Shown here piece by piece: positions 54,147 through 62,722 of a stretch of 64,000 bases of DNA. A model generated the notes under the pieces. That model ran no database searches. It worked only from the letters and a program-made list of their open reading frames with translations, and had not been told where the DNA came from. The translations under genes and the position numbers were made by a program. The DNA is from Cellulomonas sp. Leaf395 (lineage in GTDB: Bacteria > Actinomycetota > Actinomycetes > Actinomycetales > Cellulomonadaceae): assembly GCF_001424125.1 (NCBI RefSeq), contig NZ_LMQI01000005.1, forward strand, positions 851,495-915,494, read 5' to 3'. How positions within the stretch are numbered: position 1 is the first letter of the stretch; every line of letters starts with the position of its first letter.

Positions 54147-54152
54147 ACCCTA
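54147..54152 (-). promoter_or_regulatory. Candidate -10 element for pup-prcBA
   Basis: TAGGGT on the minus strand, 39 bases before the pup ATG, identical to the -10 hexamer of dop. No convincing -35 was seen. It suggests that pup-prcB-prcA-pafA have their own promoter downstream of dop. The 116-bp gap also holds a small CGGCGG/CCGCCG hairpin that may end dop transcripts. Confidence 0.4.
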
Positions 54153-54223
54153 GGCCCATCTTCCGACGGTCCCGGTCCGCGCGCCCGCAGAACGGACGGC
54201 GGCGGACGGCCGCCGTGGGACGG

Positions 54224-55831
54224 CTACGCCCCCAGCGCGTCCAGCAGCGCGGTGGCGTCCGGGCTCCGGTCCAGCAGCTCCCCCACGTGCGCGTGCGTCC
54301 CCCGCAGCGGGTCGCGCATCGGCACCCGCTGCAGCGTCGCCGCCCCGGGCACGTCGAACACCACCGAGTCCCAGCTGGCCGCCGAGATCTCGCCGCCGTA
54401 CCGCGCCACCGCCTCGCCGCGGAAATAGGCCCGGGTGTCGCGCGGTGGGTGCAGGACCGCGTCGGCGACCTCCTCGGCACTGACCAGGAGCTCGACCGCG
54501 CCCGCCTGGACAAGTCGGTGGTACAGGCCGCGTTCCGGTCGCACGTCGGACCACTGCAGGTCCATCGCAGCCAGGCGCGGGTGGTCCCACGCCAGCCGGT
54601 CGCGGCGCCGCATGCCTTCGAGCAGGCGGAGCTTGGCCAGCCACTCGACCTCGCGTGCGCACGACGCCGGGTCCGACCCCAGCCGGTCGAGCACCGAACC
54701 CCAGCGGGCGAGCACGTCGGCGGTCTGCGCGTCGGGCTCGTCGCCGACGTGCTCCACGGTCGCGCGGACGGCGTCGAGGTACTCGCGCTGCACCTCGAGA
54801 GCGGTCAGGTGGCGCCCGTCCGCGAGCTCCAGCCGTGCGGTGAGGGTCACGTCGTGGCTGACCACGTGGACGGCGTGCACCGGGTCGCGCAGCGCCAGCC
54901 GGTCGACCGCGGCCAACGCTCCCCCGGACCCGCTCTCGGCGACCGCGCGCTCGATGAGCCAGAGGACCAACGACGTGGTGCCCAGCCGCAGGTACGTGGC
55001 GACCTCGAGCATCGTCGCGTCGCCGATGATCACGTGCAGCCGTCGCCACCGGTCCGGGTCGGCGTGCGGCTCGTCACGCGTGTTGATGATCGGGCGACGC
55101 AGCGTGGTCTCCAGACCGATCTCCGCCTCCATGTAGTCGGCGCGCTGCGACAGCTGGAAGCCCGGCTCCTCGCCGCGCTGGCCCAGGCCGACCCGGCCCG
55201 CGCCGGTGAACACCTGGCGGGTGACGAAGAACGGGATCAGCCGCGAGGCCAGGTCGTGGAAGGGGACGGCCCGGTCGACGAGGTAGTTCTCGTGCATGCC
55301 GTAGGTGGCGCCCTTGCCGTCCACGTTGTTCTTGTAGAGCGCGACGTCCGGCAGCGCCGCCGTCGACGCGAGCGCCCGGACGGACGCGAGCATCACACGC
55401 TCCCCGGCGCGGTCCCAGCGGACGGCGTCGAGCGGGTTGGTGACCTCCGGCGAGGAGTACTCCGGGTGGGCGTGGTCGACGTACAGGCGCGCGCCGTTGG
55501 TGAGGATCACGTTGGCGGCGCCCGGGTCTTCGTACTCCTCGGCGGTCGCTCGCGGGAGGGCCTGGGGGCTGTCGCCCGACGGTGCCGGCTTCTCCGGGTC
55601 GTCCGTCAGCAACGACGGGTGCGCCGACGCCCTCTGCAGGTGGAAGCCGCGCGCGTCGTGCAGCGGGTCCTCGTCGTCGTAGTCCCAGCGGGCCTTGGTC
55701 CGCGCACCCTCGCGCGCCGCGGCGTGCACGGCGACGACGTGGCTGGACAGGAGCATCGGGTTGGCCAGCGGACGTCCGGGCTGGAGGATCCCGTACTCGG
55801 TCTCGATCCCCATCACACGGCGCACGGTCAC
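54224..55831 (-). CDS. dop: Depupylase/deamidase Dop
   Basis: A 535-residue PafA homologue that deamidates Pup and removes it from substrates. It begins TVRRVMGIETEYGI; the Dop loop (about residues 40-80, with DYDDEDPLHDARGF) distinguishes it from PafA. Shared motifs are LYVDHAHPEYSSPE, YGMHENYLVDR and [18 protein letters not shown]. The GTG at 55831 follows TAGGGT by six bases and is probably leaderless; an ATG six codons later is possible. Confidence 0.95.
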   Translation of the reverse strand: MTVRRVMGIETEYGILQPGRPLANPMLLSSHVVAVHAAAREGARTKARWDYDDEDPLHDARGFHLQRASAHPSLLTDDPEKPAPSGDSPQALPRATAEEYEDPGAANVILTNGARLYVDHAHPEYSSPEVTNPLDAVRWDRAGERVMLASVRALASTAALPDVALYKNNVDGKGATYGMHENYLVDRAVPFHDLASRLIPFFVTRQVFTGAGRVGLGQRGEEPGFQLSQRADYMEAEIGLETTLRRPIINTRDEPHADPDRWRRLHVIIGDATMLEVATYLRLGTTSLVLWLIERAVAESGSGGALAAVDRLALRDPVHAVHVVSHDVTLTARLELADGRHLTALEVQREYLDAVRATVEHVGDEPDAQTADVLARWGSVLDRLGSDPASCAREVEWLAKLRLLEGMRRRDRLAWDHPRLAAMDLQWSDVRPERGLYHRLVQAGAVELLVSAEEVADAVLHPPRDTRAYFRGEAVARYGGEISAASWDSVVFDVPGAATLQRVPMRDPLRGTHAHVGELLDRSPDATALLDALGA

Positions 55832-55860
55832 GTGACCACCCTAGGGTCCCGTGACCGTGC
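55822..55860. promoter_or_regulatory. 39-bp inverted repeat over the dop promoter and start codon
   Basis: GCACGGTCACG (55822-55832) and CGTGACCGTGC (55850-55860) are perfect 11-bp arms around 17 bases that contain the dop -10 (TAGGGT, minus strand) within the palindrome ACCCTAGGGT. A second 12-bp palindrome, GGTCACGTGACC, overlaps the GTG. It may be an operator, or a terminator for arc, which ends 17 bases upstream. Confidence 0.6.
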
Positions 55861-55877
55861 GTCGATCGAGCGTCCGT

Positions 55878-57512
55878 CTACAGGTACTGGCCGGTGCTCG
55901 TGACGTTCTCGATGGTGCGTGAACCCTCGGCGCCCTTCTTGCCCTGCACGATCGTCCGGATGAACACGATGCGCTCACCCTTCTTGCCGGAGATGCGCGC
56001 CCAGTCGTCCGGGTTGGTCGTGTTGGGCAGGTCCTCGTTCTCGCGGAACTCGTCGACGCACGCGGTGAGCAGGTGGTCGACGCGGATCCCCCGCTGACCA
56101 CTGCTCAGGAAGTCCTTGATGGCCGACTTCTTGGCACGGTCGACGACGTTCTGGATCATCGCGCCGGAGTTGAAGTCCTTGAAGTACAGGACCTCCTTGT
56201 CGCCGCTCGCGTAGGTGACCTCGAGGAACCGGTTCTCGTCGCTCTCGGTGTACATCCGCTCGACGACGCGCGTGATCATCGCCTCGACGGCCGCGGAGGC
56301 GGACCCGCCGTGCTCCGCGATGTCGTCCGGGTGGATCGGCAGCGTCGGCACCAGGTACTTGCCGAAGATCTCCCGCGCACCCTCGGCGTCGGGGCGCTCG
56401 ATCTTGATCTTCACGTCGAGACGTCCGGGCCGCAGGATGGCCGGGTCGATCATGTCCTCGCGGTTCGAGGCACCGATGACGATCACGTTCTCGAGCCGCT
56501 CGACGCCGTCGATCTCGCTCAGCAGCTGCGGCACGATCGTCGTCTCGACGTCGCTCGAGACACCTGTCCCGCGGGTGCGGAACAGCGACTCCATCTCGTC
56601 GAAGAACACGACGACGGGGTGGCCCTGGGACGCCTTCTCACGGGCCCGCGCGAAGATCAGCCGGATGTGCCGCTCCGTCTCGCCGACGTACTTGTTGAGC
56701 AGCTCCGGGCCCTTGACGTTGAGGAAGAAGCTCTTGGTGTCGGCGGTGGACTCGCCCTTCGCCGCGGCCGCGGTGGCCGCGAGCGAGTGGGCGACAGCCT
56801 TAGCGATGAGCGTCTTGCCACATCCCGGAGGGCCGTACAGAAGCACGCCCTTCGGGGGCTTGAGTCCGTGCTCCCGGAACAGCTCGGGGTGCAGGAACGG
56901 CAGCTCGACGGCGTCGCGGATCGCCTCGATCTGCGGTCCGAGCCCGCCGATGTCCTCGTAGTCGATGTCCGGCACCTCTTCGAGCACCAGCTCCTCGACC
57001 TCGGCACGCGGGATGACCTCGAAGACGAAGCCGCTGCGCGAGTCGATGGTCAGCGCGTCGCCGATCCGCACGTGCGCGTCACGGACCTGACCGGCGAAGC
57101 GCACGACGCGCTCCTCGTCACCGCGGCCGACCACCAGCGCACGATCGGTGCCGAGCAGCTCCTTGACGGTGACGAGCTCGCCGACCTCCTCGTAGCCACC
57201 GGCCTCGACCACGGTCAGGGCCTCGTTCAGCATGACCTCCTGGCCGGGCTGGAGGCGTGAGACGTCGAGCGACGGGCTGGCACCGACGTGCATCTTGCGG
57301 CCTGACGACACGATGTCCACCGTGCCGTCGGCGCGGGAGCCGAGGAACGTCGCGTACGTGCCGGGGGGCTTGGCCAGGTCGTCCACCTGGCGCTTGAGGT
57401 CGATGATCTGCTCCCGGGCCGCCACGAGCGCGTCGCTGAGCCGCTCGTTCTTGGCGGCCAGCACTGTGAGCTCTCGGTGCAGGTCCCGTCCAGGGGCTGC
57501 CGGATCGGTCAT
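55878..57512 (-). CDS. arc: Proteasomal AAA ATPase Mpa/ARC
   Basis: A 544-residue ATPase that unfolds pupylated proteins into the proteasome. The N-terminal coiled coil (residues 10-50, [20 protein letters not shown]) binds Pup; two OB domains follow. Walker A GPPGCGKT and Walker [11 protein letters not shown] are intact. It ends GQYL, whose penultimate Tyr is needed to open the 20S gate. GGAGG precedes the ATG. Confidence 0.97.
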   Translation of the reverse strand: MTDPAAPGRDLHRELTVLAAKNERLSDALVAAREQIIDLKRQVDDLAKPPGTYATFLGSRADGTVDIVSSGRKMHVGASPSLDVSRLQPGQEVMLNEALTVVEAGGYEEVGELVTVKELLGTDRALVVGRGDEERVVRFAGQVRDAHVRIGDALTIDSRSGFVFEVIPRAEVEELVLEEVPDIDYEDIGGLGPQIEAIRDAVELPFLHPELFREHGLKPPKGVLLYGPPGCGKTLIAKAVAHSLAATAAAAKGESTADTKSFFLNVKGPELLNKYVGETERHIRLIFARAREKASQGHPVVVFFDEMESLFRTRGTGVSSDVETTIVPQLLSEIDGVERLENVIVIGASNREDMIDPAILRPGRLDVKIKIERPDAEGAREIFGKYLVPTLPIHPDDIAEHGGSASAAVEAMITRVVERMYTESDENRFLEVTYASGDKEVLYFKDFNSGAMIQNVVDRAKKSAIKDFLSSGQRGIRVDHLLTACVDEFRENEDLPNTTNPDDWARISGKKGERIVFIRTIVQGKKGAEGSRTIENVTSTGQYL

Positions 57513-57684
57513 CTCGTCGGCCTCCGTTCCGCGTCGTGTGGTCGTCTACCGTCACCACCGTGCACGGCGCTGTGCCTGCTGGTCCGACGACCCTAACCAC
57601 CAGTGTCAACACACGGGGTCCGACGCGCGCAGCGCGTTCTCGACCAGCGGACAACGGGAAGAGGCTGCGCTGGTCGTCGCGAGC

Positions 57685-57796
57685 CTGCGCTCCGGCTCAG
57701 ACCTCGGTGCTCACAGTCGGCGTGTGCCTGCGCTCCGCTCCGGGCGCGTGCCGCTGGCGCGACCCCCACCCTGCGCTGCGCTACGGCTCAGACCTC
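57685..57796. repeat. Direct repeat of the trmI 3-prime end
   Basis: 21-bp copies at 57685-57705 and 57776-57796 differ at one base; the second spans the trmI stop codon. They are 91 bp apart. A partial third copy (CCTGCGCTCCG) starts near 57727. The surrounding 275-bp gap to arc holds nothing else certain; TTGACA (57609-57604, minus) and TAGGGT are present but only 8 bp apart. Confidence 0.6.
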
Positions 57797-58816
57797 CGGA
57801 CCCGTGGTCGGTGCGGGGGCCTGGCCCACGTCGCGCCGCGCGCGGCGCAGCTTCTTGTCCGAGACGAGCCGCTCTCCCATGGCCTCGGGCGACCAGAGCT
57901 CGGAGTCGTCCACCGCGGGCGCTCCGTCGGGTGCCACGGGGTAGGCGCCCTTGGCGGGCCGCCGACGCCGCTGCGGGGCCTCGACGCCGTCCGCGAGCCG
58001 GCGCGTGGTGAGCAGGAAGCCGGTGTGCCCGATCATCCGGTGCTGCGGCCGCACGGCGAGGCCCTCGAGGTGCCAGCCGCGCACCATCGACTCCCACGCC
58101 TCGGGCTCGGTGTACCGGCCGTCGCTGCGGATGTCCTCGGCCAGCCGGGACAGCTGCGTGGTTGTCGCGACATAGGAGATGAAGACGCCACCGGGGGCGA
58201 GCGCGTCGGCGACGGCATCCAGGTTCTCCCAGGGCGCGAGCATGTCGAGCACGACGCGGTCCACGCTGCCGGGCTCCGCGACGGTCGGCAGCACGTCCGA
58301 GAGGTCACCGACGGACAGCTGCCACGCCGGGTGCGGTCCGCCGAAGAAGCCCTCGACGTTGCCGCGGGCGATCGCCGCGAAGTCCTCACGCCGCTCGATC
58401 GAGTGCAGAGAACCGCCGTCGCCGACCGCTCGCAGCAGCGACATGGTCAGCGCGCCGGAGCCGACGCCCGCCTCGATCACGCGCGCGCCGGGGTAGATGT
58501 CCGCCATGGCGACGATCTGGCCGGAGTCCTTGGGGTAGACAACGGCGGCGCCGCGCGGCATCGACAGCACGTAGTCCGCGAGCAGCGGGCGCACCGCGAG
58601 GTACTCGATGCCGGCGGTGTTGCGGACCACCGAGCCCTCGGGCGCATCCAGGAGCTGGTCGTGGTTCAGGTACCCGCGGTGCGTGTGGAACGAGGCGCCC
58701 TCGGCGAGCGTGATCGTGTGCAGCCGGCCGCGCGGGTCGGTGAGCTGCACGCGGTCGCCCGCACGGAAGAGGCCGCGGCGCTGCGCGGCCCCGGTGGACG
58801 TCTGGTCGGGGTTCAC
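57788..58816 (-). CDS. trmI: tRNA (adenine-N1-)-methyltransferase TrmI
   Basis: A 342-residue SAM-dependent enzyme that makes m1A58 in tRNAs. The N-terminal beta domain (DRVQLTDPRGRLHTITL, FHTHRGYLNHD) is followed by the SAM site ARVIEAGVGSGALTMSLLRA and the catalytic-site DMLAPWENL. The Arg-rich C-terminus is longer than usual. The GTG at 58816 is preceded by TAGACT 8 bases upstream. It is the usual neighbour of arc. Confidence 0.93.
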   Translation of the reverse strand: MNPDQTSTGAAQRRGLFRAGDRVQLTDPRGRLHTITLAEGASFHTHRGYLNHDQLLDAPEGSVVRNTAGIEYLAVRPLLADYVLSMPRGAAVVYPKDSGQIVAMADIYPGARVIEAGVGSGALTMSLLRAVGDGGSLHSIERREDFAAIARGNVEGFFGGPHPAWQLSVGDLSDVLPTVAEPGSVDRVVLDMLAPWENLDAVADALAPGGVFISYVATTTQLSRLAEDIRSDGRYTEPEAWESMVRGWHLEGLAVRPQHRMIGHTGFLLTTRRLADGVEAPQRRRRPAKGAYPVAPDGAPAVDDSELWSPEAMGERLVSDKKLRRARRDVGQAPAPTTGPEV

Positions 58817-58827
58817 GGTGCCCGAGT

Positions 58828-59961
58828 CTAGGAGCGGATGGCGGCCACGACGTCCATCGCACGGATCAGGCCGACCACGCGACCGTCCACGACGGCCACC
58901 ACGACGGGCGAGTGCTCGGTGGCGCGGCCGACGGCCGCCACCAGCTGCTGCCCGGTGAGCAGCCCGTCCACCACCGCGCCGCCGGGCAGGGGGACGGCGA
59001 CGGCGGTCACCGGGGTGGTGCCTGCGGCGGCGGCGGGAACCGAGGCGGCTGCAGCACGGTCGACGTACGCGGCCGGGCGGCCGTCGGGCGCGAGGATGAC
59101 GACCTCCTCGGCACCGGCCGCGGCGGCGAGCGCCGCGGCGTGCGCGAGCGACTCGGTGTGCCCGACCGCTGTCGCTCGGCGGCCCACCGACGCGACCGTG
59201 ACCAGGCCGACCGCCTTCTGCGTCCGGCCGCCGCGGACGGCCGCGGAGGCTCCCGACCAGAGGAACGCGCCGATGAGCGCTGCCCAGACCATGTCGTAGA
59301 TCTCCGGCTGACGGCCCTGCGCGAGCGGCAGCAGGAGCGCCCAGGCGAACACGCCGACGGCGACGGCGCGGCCGACCCACCCGGCGGCGACCGTCCCCGT
59401 GTGCCGGTTCTTGGTGACCGCCCAGACGGCAGCCTCGAGCAGGAACCCGCCGTCGAGCGGGAGCCCGGGCACCAGGTTGAACAGCCCGACGAAGGCGTTG
59501 GTCAGGCACCCGGACCAGACGAGCAGCCCGACGAGGCTCGTCGCGTCGACGCCCTGCGCGATCGCGAGGAACCCGGCGGCGAGCACCAGGTTGGCGATGG
59601 GTCCGACGACCGCGATGAGCGCGCTGCTGGCCGGCGTCGGCGTCGCGCCGCCGAACGCCGTGTGCCCACCCCACAGCGTGAGCACGAACTCGCGCGGCTG
59701 CTGCCCGCGGGCGCGCGCCATGAGCCCGTGCGCGAGCTCGTGAACCAGCACGGAGGCGAAGAGCAGGACGACGAACCCGAGCGCGACGACGTAGACGAGG
59801 GCGCCGAGGTCCCCGGAGCGCGCGCGGACCGTGGGGGCGAAGATGAGCGTCAGCACCACCGCGGCGATCAGCCAGCTCGGGGCCAGGATGATCGGTGCAC
59901 CGACGGCGCGGCCGATCACCCAGCCGGAGGCTCGTCGTGCGGGGGGTCGAGGGGCGCTCAC
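58828..59961 (-). CDS. Site-2 protease family (M50) metalloprotease with CBS domains
   Basis: A 377-residue intramembrane protease. Zinc motif HELAH at residues 74-78, distal ligand in NLVPGLPLDGG; about six membrane segments. The last 130 residues form a CBS pair (EEVVILAPDGRPAAYVDR, PVVVAVVDGRVVGLIRAMDV), as in Rv2625c-like proteins. The GTG at 59961 follows TACTCT by six bases (leaderless). Substrate unknown. Confidence 0.9.
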   Translation of the reverse strand: MSAPRPPARRASGWVIGRAVGAPIILAPSWLIAAVVLTLIFAPTVRARSGDLGALVYVVALGFVVLLFASVLVHELAHGLMARARGQQPREFVLTLWGGHTAFGGATPTPASSALIAVVGPIANLVLAAGFLAIAQGVDATSLVGLLVWSGCLTNAFVGLFNLVPGLPLDGGFLLEAAVWAVTKNRHTGTVAAGWVGRAVAVGVFAWALLLPLAQGRQPEIYDMVWAALIGAFLWSGASAAVRGGRTQKAVGLVTVASVGRRATAVGHTESLAHAAALAAAAGAEEVVILAPDGRPAAYVDRAAAASVPAAAAGTTPVTAVAVPLPGGAVVDGLLTGQQLVAAVGRATEHSPVVVAVVDGRVVGLIRAMDVVAAIRS

Positions 59962-59967
59962 CGGTCC

Positions 59968-60015
59968 AGAGTAGGTGGGTCGCTGGTCGGCCGTGTGGGC
60001 GCCCCCGCCTACGCT
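59968..60015. promoter_or_regulatory. Divergent leaderless promoters
   Basis: TACTCT on the minus strand (59973-59968) and TACGCT on the plus strand (60010-60015), each exactly six bases before a GTG start, in the 60-bp gap between the M50 and nuclease genes. Confidence 0.55.
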
Positions 60016-60021
60016 CGACAC

Positions 60022-60969
60022 GTGACAGCCCAGCACCTCGACCAGGACGTGCCAGACGCCGCGGCGATCGCCGACGATGCGGTCGAGGAGGCCGTCGAGG
60101 TCGCCGTCGAGGCAGCCGTCTCCGAGCGGCCTCCGTCGCGGCCCGGCCTGTCCCCGTCGCGCGCCAACGACTTCCTGCAGTGCCCGCAGATGTTCCGATT
60201 CCGCGTGATCGACCGCCTCCCCGAGCCGCCCAGCTCGGCCGCCGCCCGCGGGACGCTGGTGCACGCGGTCCTGGAGCACCTCTTCGACCTGCCTGCCCCC
60301 GAGCGCACGCTGGCGGCGGCGCACGCGCTGCTGCCCGACCAGTGGGCCACGCTTCTCGAGCGCTCTCCGGCGATCGGCGAGCTGTTCGCGGACCCGACGG
60401 AGCTCGCCGAGTGGCTGACCAGCGCGGAGGCATTGCTCGGGACCTACTTCACGCTCGAGGACCCGACGCGCATCGAGCCCCGGGAGCGCGAGCTGCTCGT
60501 GTCCACGGAGCTCGACGAGGGCGGCCCCCAGCTGCGCGGCATCATCGACCGGGTCGACGTCGCCCCCAATGGCTGGGTCCGGGTCGTCGACTACAAGACG
60601 GGACGCTCCCCGCGCGTCGGGTTCGAGAGCTCCGCGCTGTTCCAGATGCGCTTCTACGCGTACGTCATCTGGCGCACCCGCGGCGTGCTGCCCAAGCGGC
60701 TCCAGCTCGAGTACCTGGGCGACGGCGTGATCCTCGCGCACGAGCCGACGGAGGCCGAGATGGCGACCGTCGAGGCGCGGGTCCGCTCCATCTGGGGAGG
60801 CATCGAGGATGCGGCCCGGTCCGGGGACTGGCGCCCGCGCACCTCCAAGCTCTGCGACTGGTGCTCGTTCAAGGCGCTGTGCCCGGCGTTCGGCGGTACG
60901 CCCCCCGAGATTCCCGAGGGTGCGGTCGAGCGGTCGATCGGCGTCGTCCCGGCGGTCCCGGCGGCCTGA
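60022..60969 (+). CDS. RecB family exonuclease (PD-(D/E)XK) with Fe-S cysteines
   Basis: A 315-residue nuclease. After an acidic 40-residue N-terminus come PSRANDFLQCPQMFRFR, RGTLVHAVLEHLF, GIIDRVDV and VVDYKTGR, the last two holding the catalytic Asp and D-x-K. Cys54 with the C-terminal CDWCSFKALCP (three Cys) suggests an AddB/Cas4-type 4Fe-4S cluster. It occurs beside trmI and the Pup locus in many actinobacteria. Role unknown. Leaderless GTG start. Confidence 0.9.
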   Translation: MTAQHLDQDVPDAAAIADDAVEEAVEVAVEAAVSERPPSRPGLSPSRANDFLQCPQMFRFRVIDRLPEPPSSAAARGTLVHAVLEHLFDLPAPERTLAAAHALLPDQWATLLERSPAIGELFADPTELAEWLTSAEALLGTYFTLEDPTRIEPRERELLVSTELDEGGPQLRGIIDRVDVAPNGWVRVVDYKTGRSPRVGFESSALFQMRFYAYVIWRTRGVLPKRLQLEYLGDGVILAHEPTEAEMATVEARVRSIWGGIEDAARSGDWRPRTSKLCDWCSFKALCPAFGGTPPEIPEGAVERSIGVVPAVPAA

Positions 60970-60970
60970 A

Positions 60971-61008
60971 GCGCAGGTCAGCCCGGGCCTGACGCGCAGG
61001 TCAGCCCG
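60971..61008. repeat. Short direct repeat at convergent gene ends
   Basis: GCGCAGGTCAGCCCG occurs at 60971-60985 and again at 60994-61008, 23 bp apart, with a partial third copy (GGCGCAGGTCG) near 61012. The second copy contains the stop codon of the HAD gene. Confidence 0.7.
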
Positions 61009-61684
61009 CGCGGCGCAGGTCGAGCACCTCGCCGCCCACGATCCGCGCGAGGGTGGGCAGCGTCAGGTCGGTCAGCGAGGCGATCCGGGTCAGCCCGGGC
61101 TGTGCGGCGACGGGCTGCATGACCTCGATCGCCACCGCACGCGCCCCGGAGGCGAGCGCGGAGGCGATGCCTGCGCGGGAGTCCTCGACCGCGACGCAGT
61201 CCGCAACGTCCACGCCGAGCAGGCGCGCCGCGGTCAGGTACGGCTCAGGGTCCGGCTTCGCGCGCGCCACCTCGTCGCCGCTCACGACGACGTCGAACCG
61301 ACCGGCCGCCGCGGCGAACGGCTCCGCGAGCATGCGGAACGACGAGGTGACGAGCGCCATCGGCACGCCCGCGTCGTGCAGGTCGGCGAGGACCTGCTCG
61401 GCGCCCGGCTGCCACGGGATCCCGGCGGCGACGCCCTCGGCCACGCGGCGGTTGAGGAAGTCGACGATGTCCTCCAGGGACAGGTCCACCCCGCGCTCCT
61501 GGAGCTTGCCCGCCGACACCAGCATCGGGTTGCCCACCAGGGACAGGCCGTCCTCGTGCGTCCAGACACCCCCGTGCGCCTCGACCAGCTCGGTCTCCGC
61601 ACCGATCCAGAAGGGCTCCGTGTCGATGAGGGTGCCGTCCATGTCCCACAGGACGGCCGCGGGGAGCAGCCGGACAGGGACCAC
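61001..61684 (-). CDS. HAD family phosphatase
   Basis: A 227-residue haloacid-dehalogenase-like phosphatase. Motif 1 is LWDMDGTLIDTEP, the threonine/serine motif 2 is LVTSSFRML, the Lys motif 3 AKPDPEPYL and motif 4 CVAVEDSRAGI. The cap is the alpha-helical C1 type of phosphoglycolate/beta-phosphoglucomutase-like members. The GTG at 61684 is chosen at the edge of similarity; starts up to 61780 are open. Substrate unknown. Confidence 0.88.
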   Translation of the reverse strand: MVPVRLLPAAVLWDMDGTLIDTEPFWIGAETELVEAHGGVWTHEDGLSLVGNPMLVSAGKLQERGVDLSLEDIVDFLNRRVAEGVAAGIPWQPGAEQVLADLHDAGVPMALVTSSFRMLAEPFAAAAGRFDVVVSGDEVARAKPDPEPYLTAARLLGVDVADCVAVEDSRAGIASALASGARAVAIEVMQPVAAQPGLTRIASLTDLTLPTLARIVGGEVLDLRRAG

Positions 61685-61860
61685 GCTGTGACCTGGGGAA
61701 CTGCTGGGGGTATGGAGGGTCAAGGGATTCTCCCGTCGGTGCCATGGACCGATCGAGGTTACCCGCCTCGCGGTTCGCACCCGACCTGCCGAGGACGCGC
61801 CCGACGCGCGCGCAGCCGTCCGTCAGGGTCGCACCCCCGCCCGCGCCCTAGGCTGGGTCG

Positions 61861-62718
61861 ATGAGCGAGACCCCCTCGGCCGACCTCCCTGCCCGCGAGA
61901 CCGTGCTGCTGGCGGCGTTCGAGGGATGGAACGACGCCGGGTCGGCCGCCACCCAGGCTCTGGAGCACCTGCACGAGATGTGGGACGCCGAGCAGGTGGA
62001 CGAGCTCGACCCCGAGGAGTACCACGACTTCCAGGTCAACCGGCCGGTGGTCGGTCCCGGCCCGGACGGCCGACGCGAGATCACGTGGCCGACCACCGCC
62101 GTCGCGGTCGCGAGCGCACCCGTGAGCGGGCGGCGGGTGGTCCTGGTGCACGGCATCGAGCCGTCCATGCGGTGGCGCCGGTACTGCACGGAGCTGCTGG
62201 ACATCGCCGCGGGTCTCGGTGTCGACACGGTGATCACCCTGGGCGCGCTGCTGGCGGACGTGCCGCACACGCGGCCGATCCCGGTGAACACGACGAGCGA
62301 GGACGCGGGCGTCCGCGACCAGTTCGGACTGGAACCCAACACGTACGAGGGGCCCACCGGCATCGTCGGCGTGCTCCAGCACGAGGCCGCGGCACGCGGG
62401 ATGCGGGCCATGTCCCTGTGGGCCGCGGTCCCGCACTACGTCGCGCACCCGCCCTCGCCGAAGGCCACGCTCGCGATCCTGCACCGCATCGAGCAGCTGC
62501 TCGGGGAGCCGGTCCCGCTGGGCGAGCTGCCCGACGACTCGGCCGCCTGGCAGCACGGGGTCGACGAGCTGGCCTCGGAGGACGCCGAGATCGGCGAGTA
62601 CGTGCACCAGCTCGAGGAGGCCAAGGACACGGCGGACCTCCCGGAGGCGAGCGGCGAGGCGATCGCCCAGGAGTTCGAGCGCTACCTGCGCCGCCGCGAC
62701 AAGGGCACCGGCGGCTGA
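61861..62718 (+). CDS. PAC2 family protein (proteasome assembly chaperone-like)
   Basis: A 285-residue protein of the bacterial PAC2 family. Key stretches are LLAAFEGWNDAGSAAT, HGIEPSMRWRRYC, TLGALLADVPHTRP and MSLWAAVPHYVAHPPSP. Despite the name, a role in 20S assembly in bacteria is unproven; its location near prcBA is suggestive. TAGGCT lies exactly six bases before the ATG, so it is probably leaderless. It converges with mshC, 4 bp away. Confidence 0.92.
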   Translation: MSETPSADLPARETVLLAAFEGWNDAGSAATQALEHLHEMWDAEQVDELDPEEYHDFQVNRPVVGPGPDGRREITWPTTAVAVASAPVSGRRVVLVHGIEPSMRWRRYCTELLDIAAGLGVDTVITLGALLADVPHTRPIPVNTTSEDAGVRDQFGLEPNTYEGPTGIVGVLQHEAAARGMRAMSLWAAVPHYVAHPPSPKATLAILHRIEQLLGEPVPLGELPDDSAAWQHGVDELASEDAEIGEYVHQLEEAKDTADLPEASGEAIAQEFERYLRRRDKGTGG

Positions 62719-62722
62719 GCCG

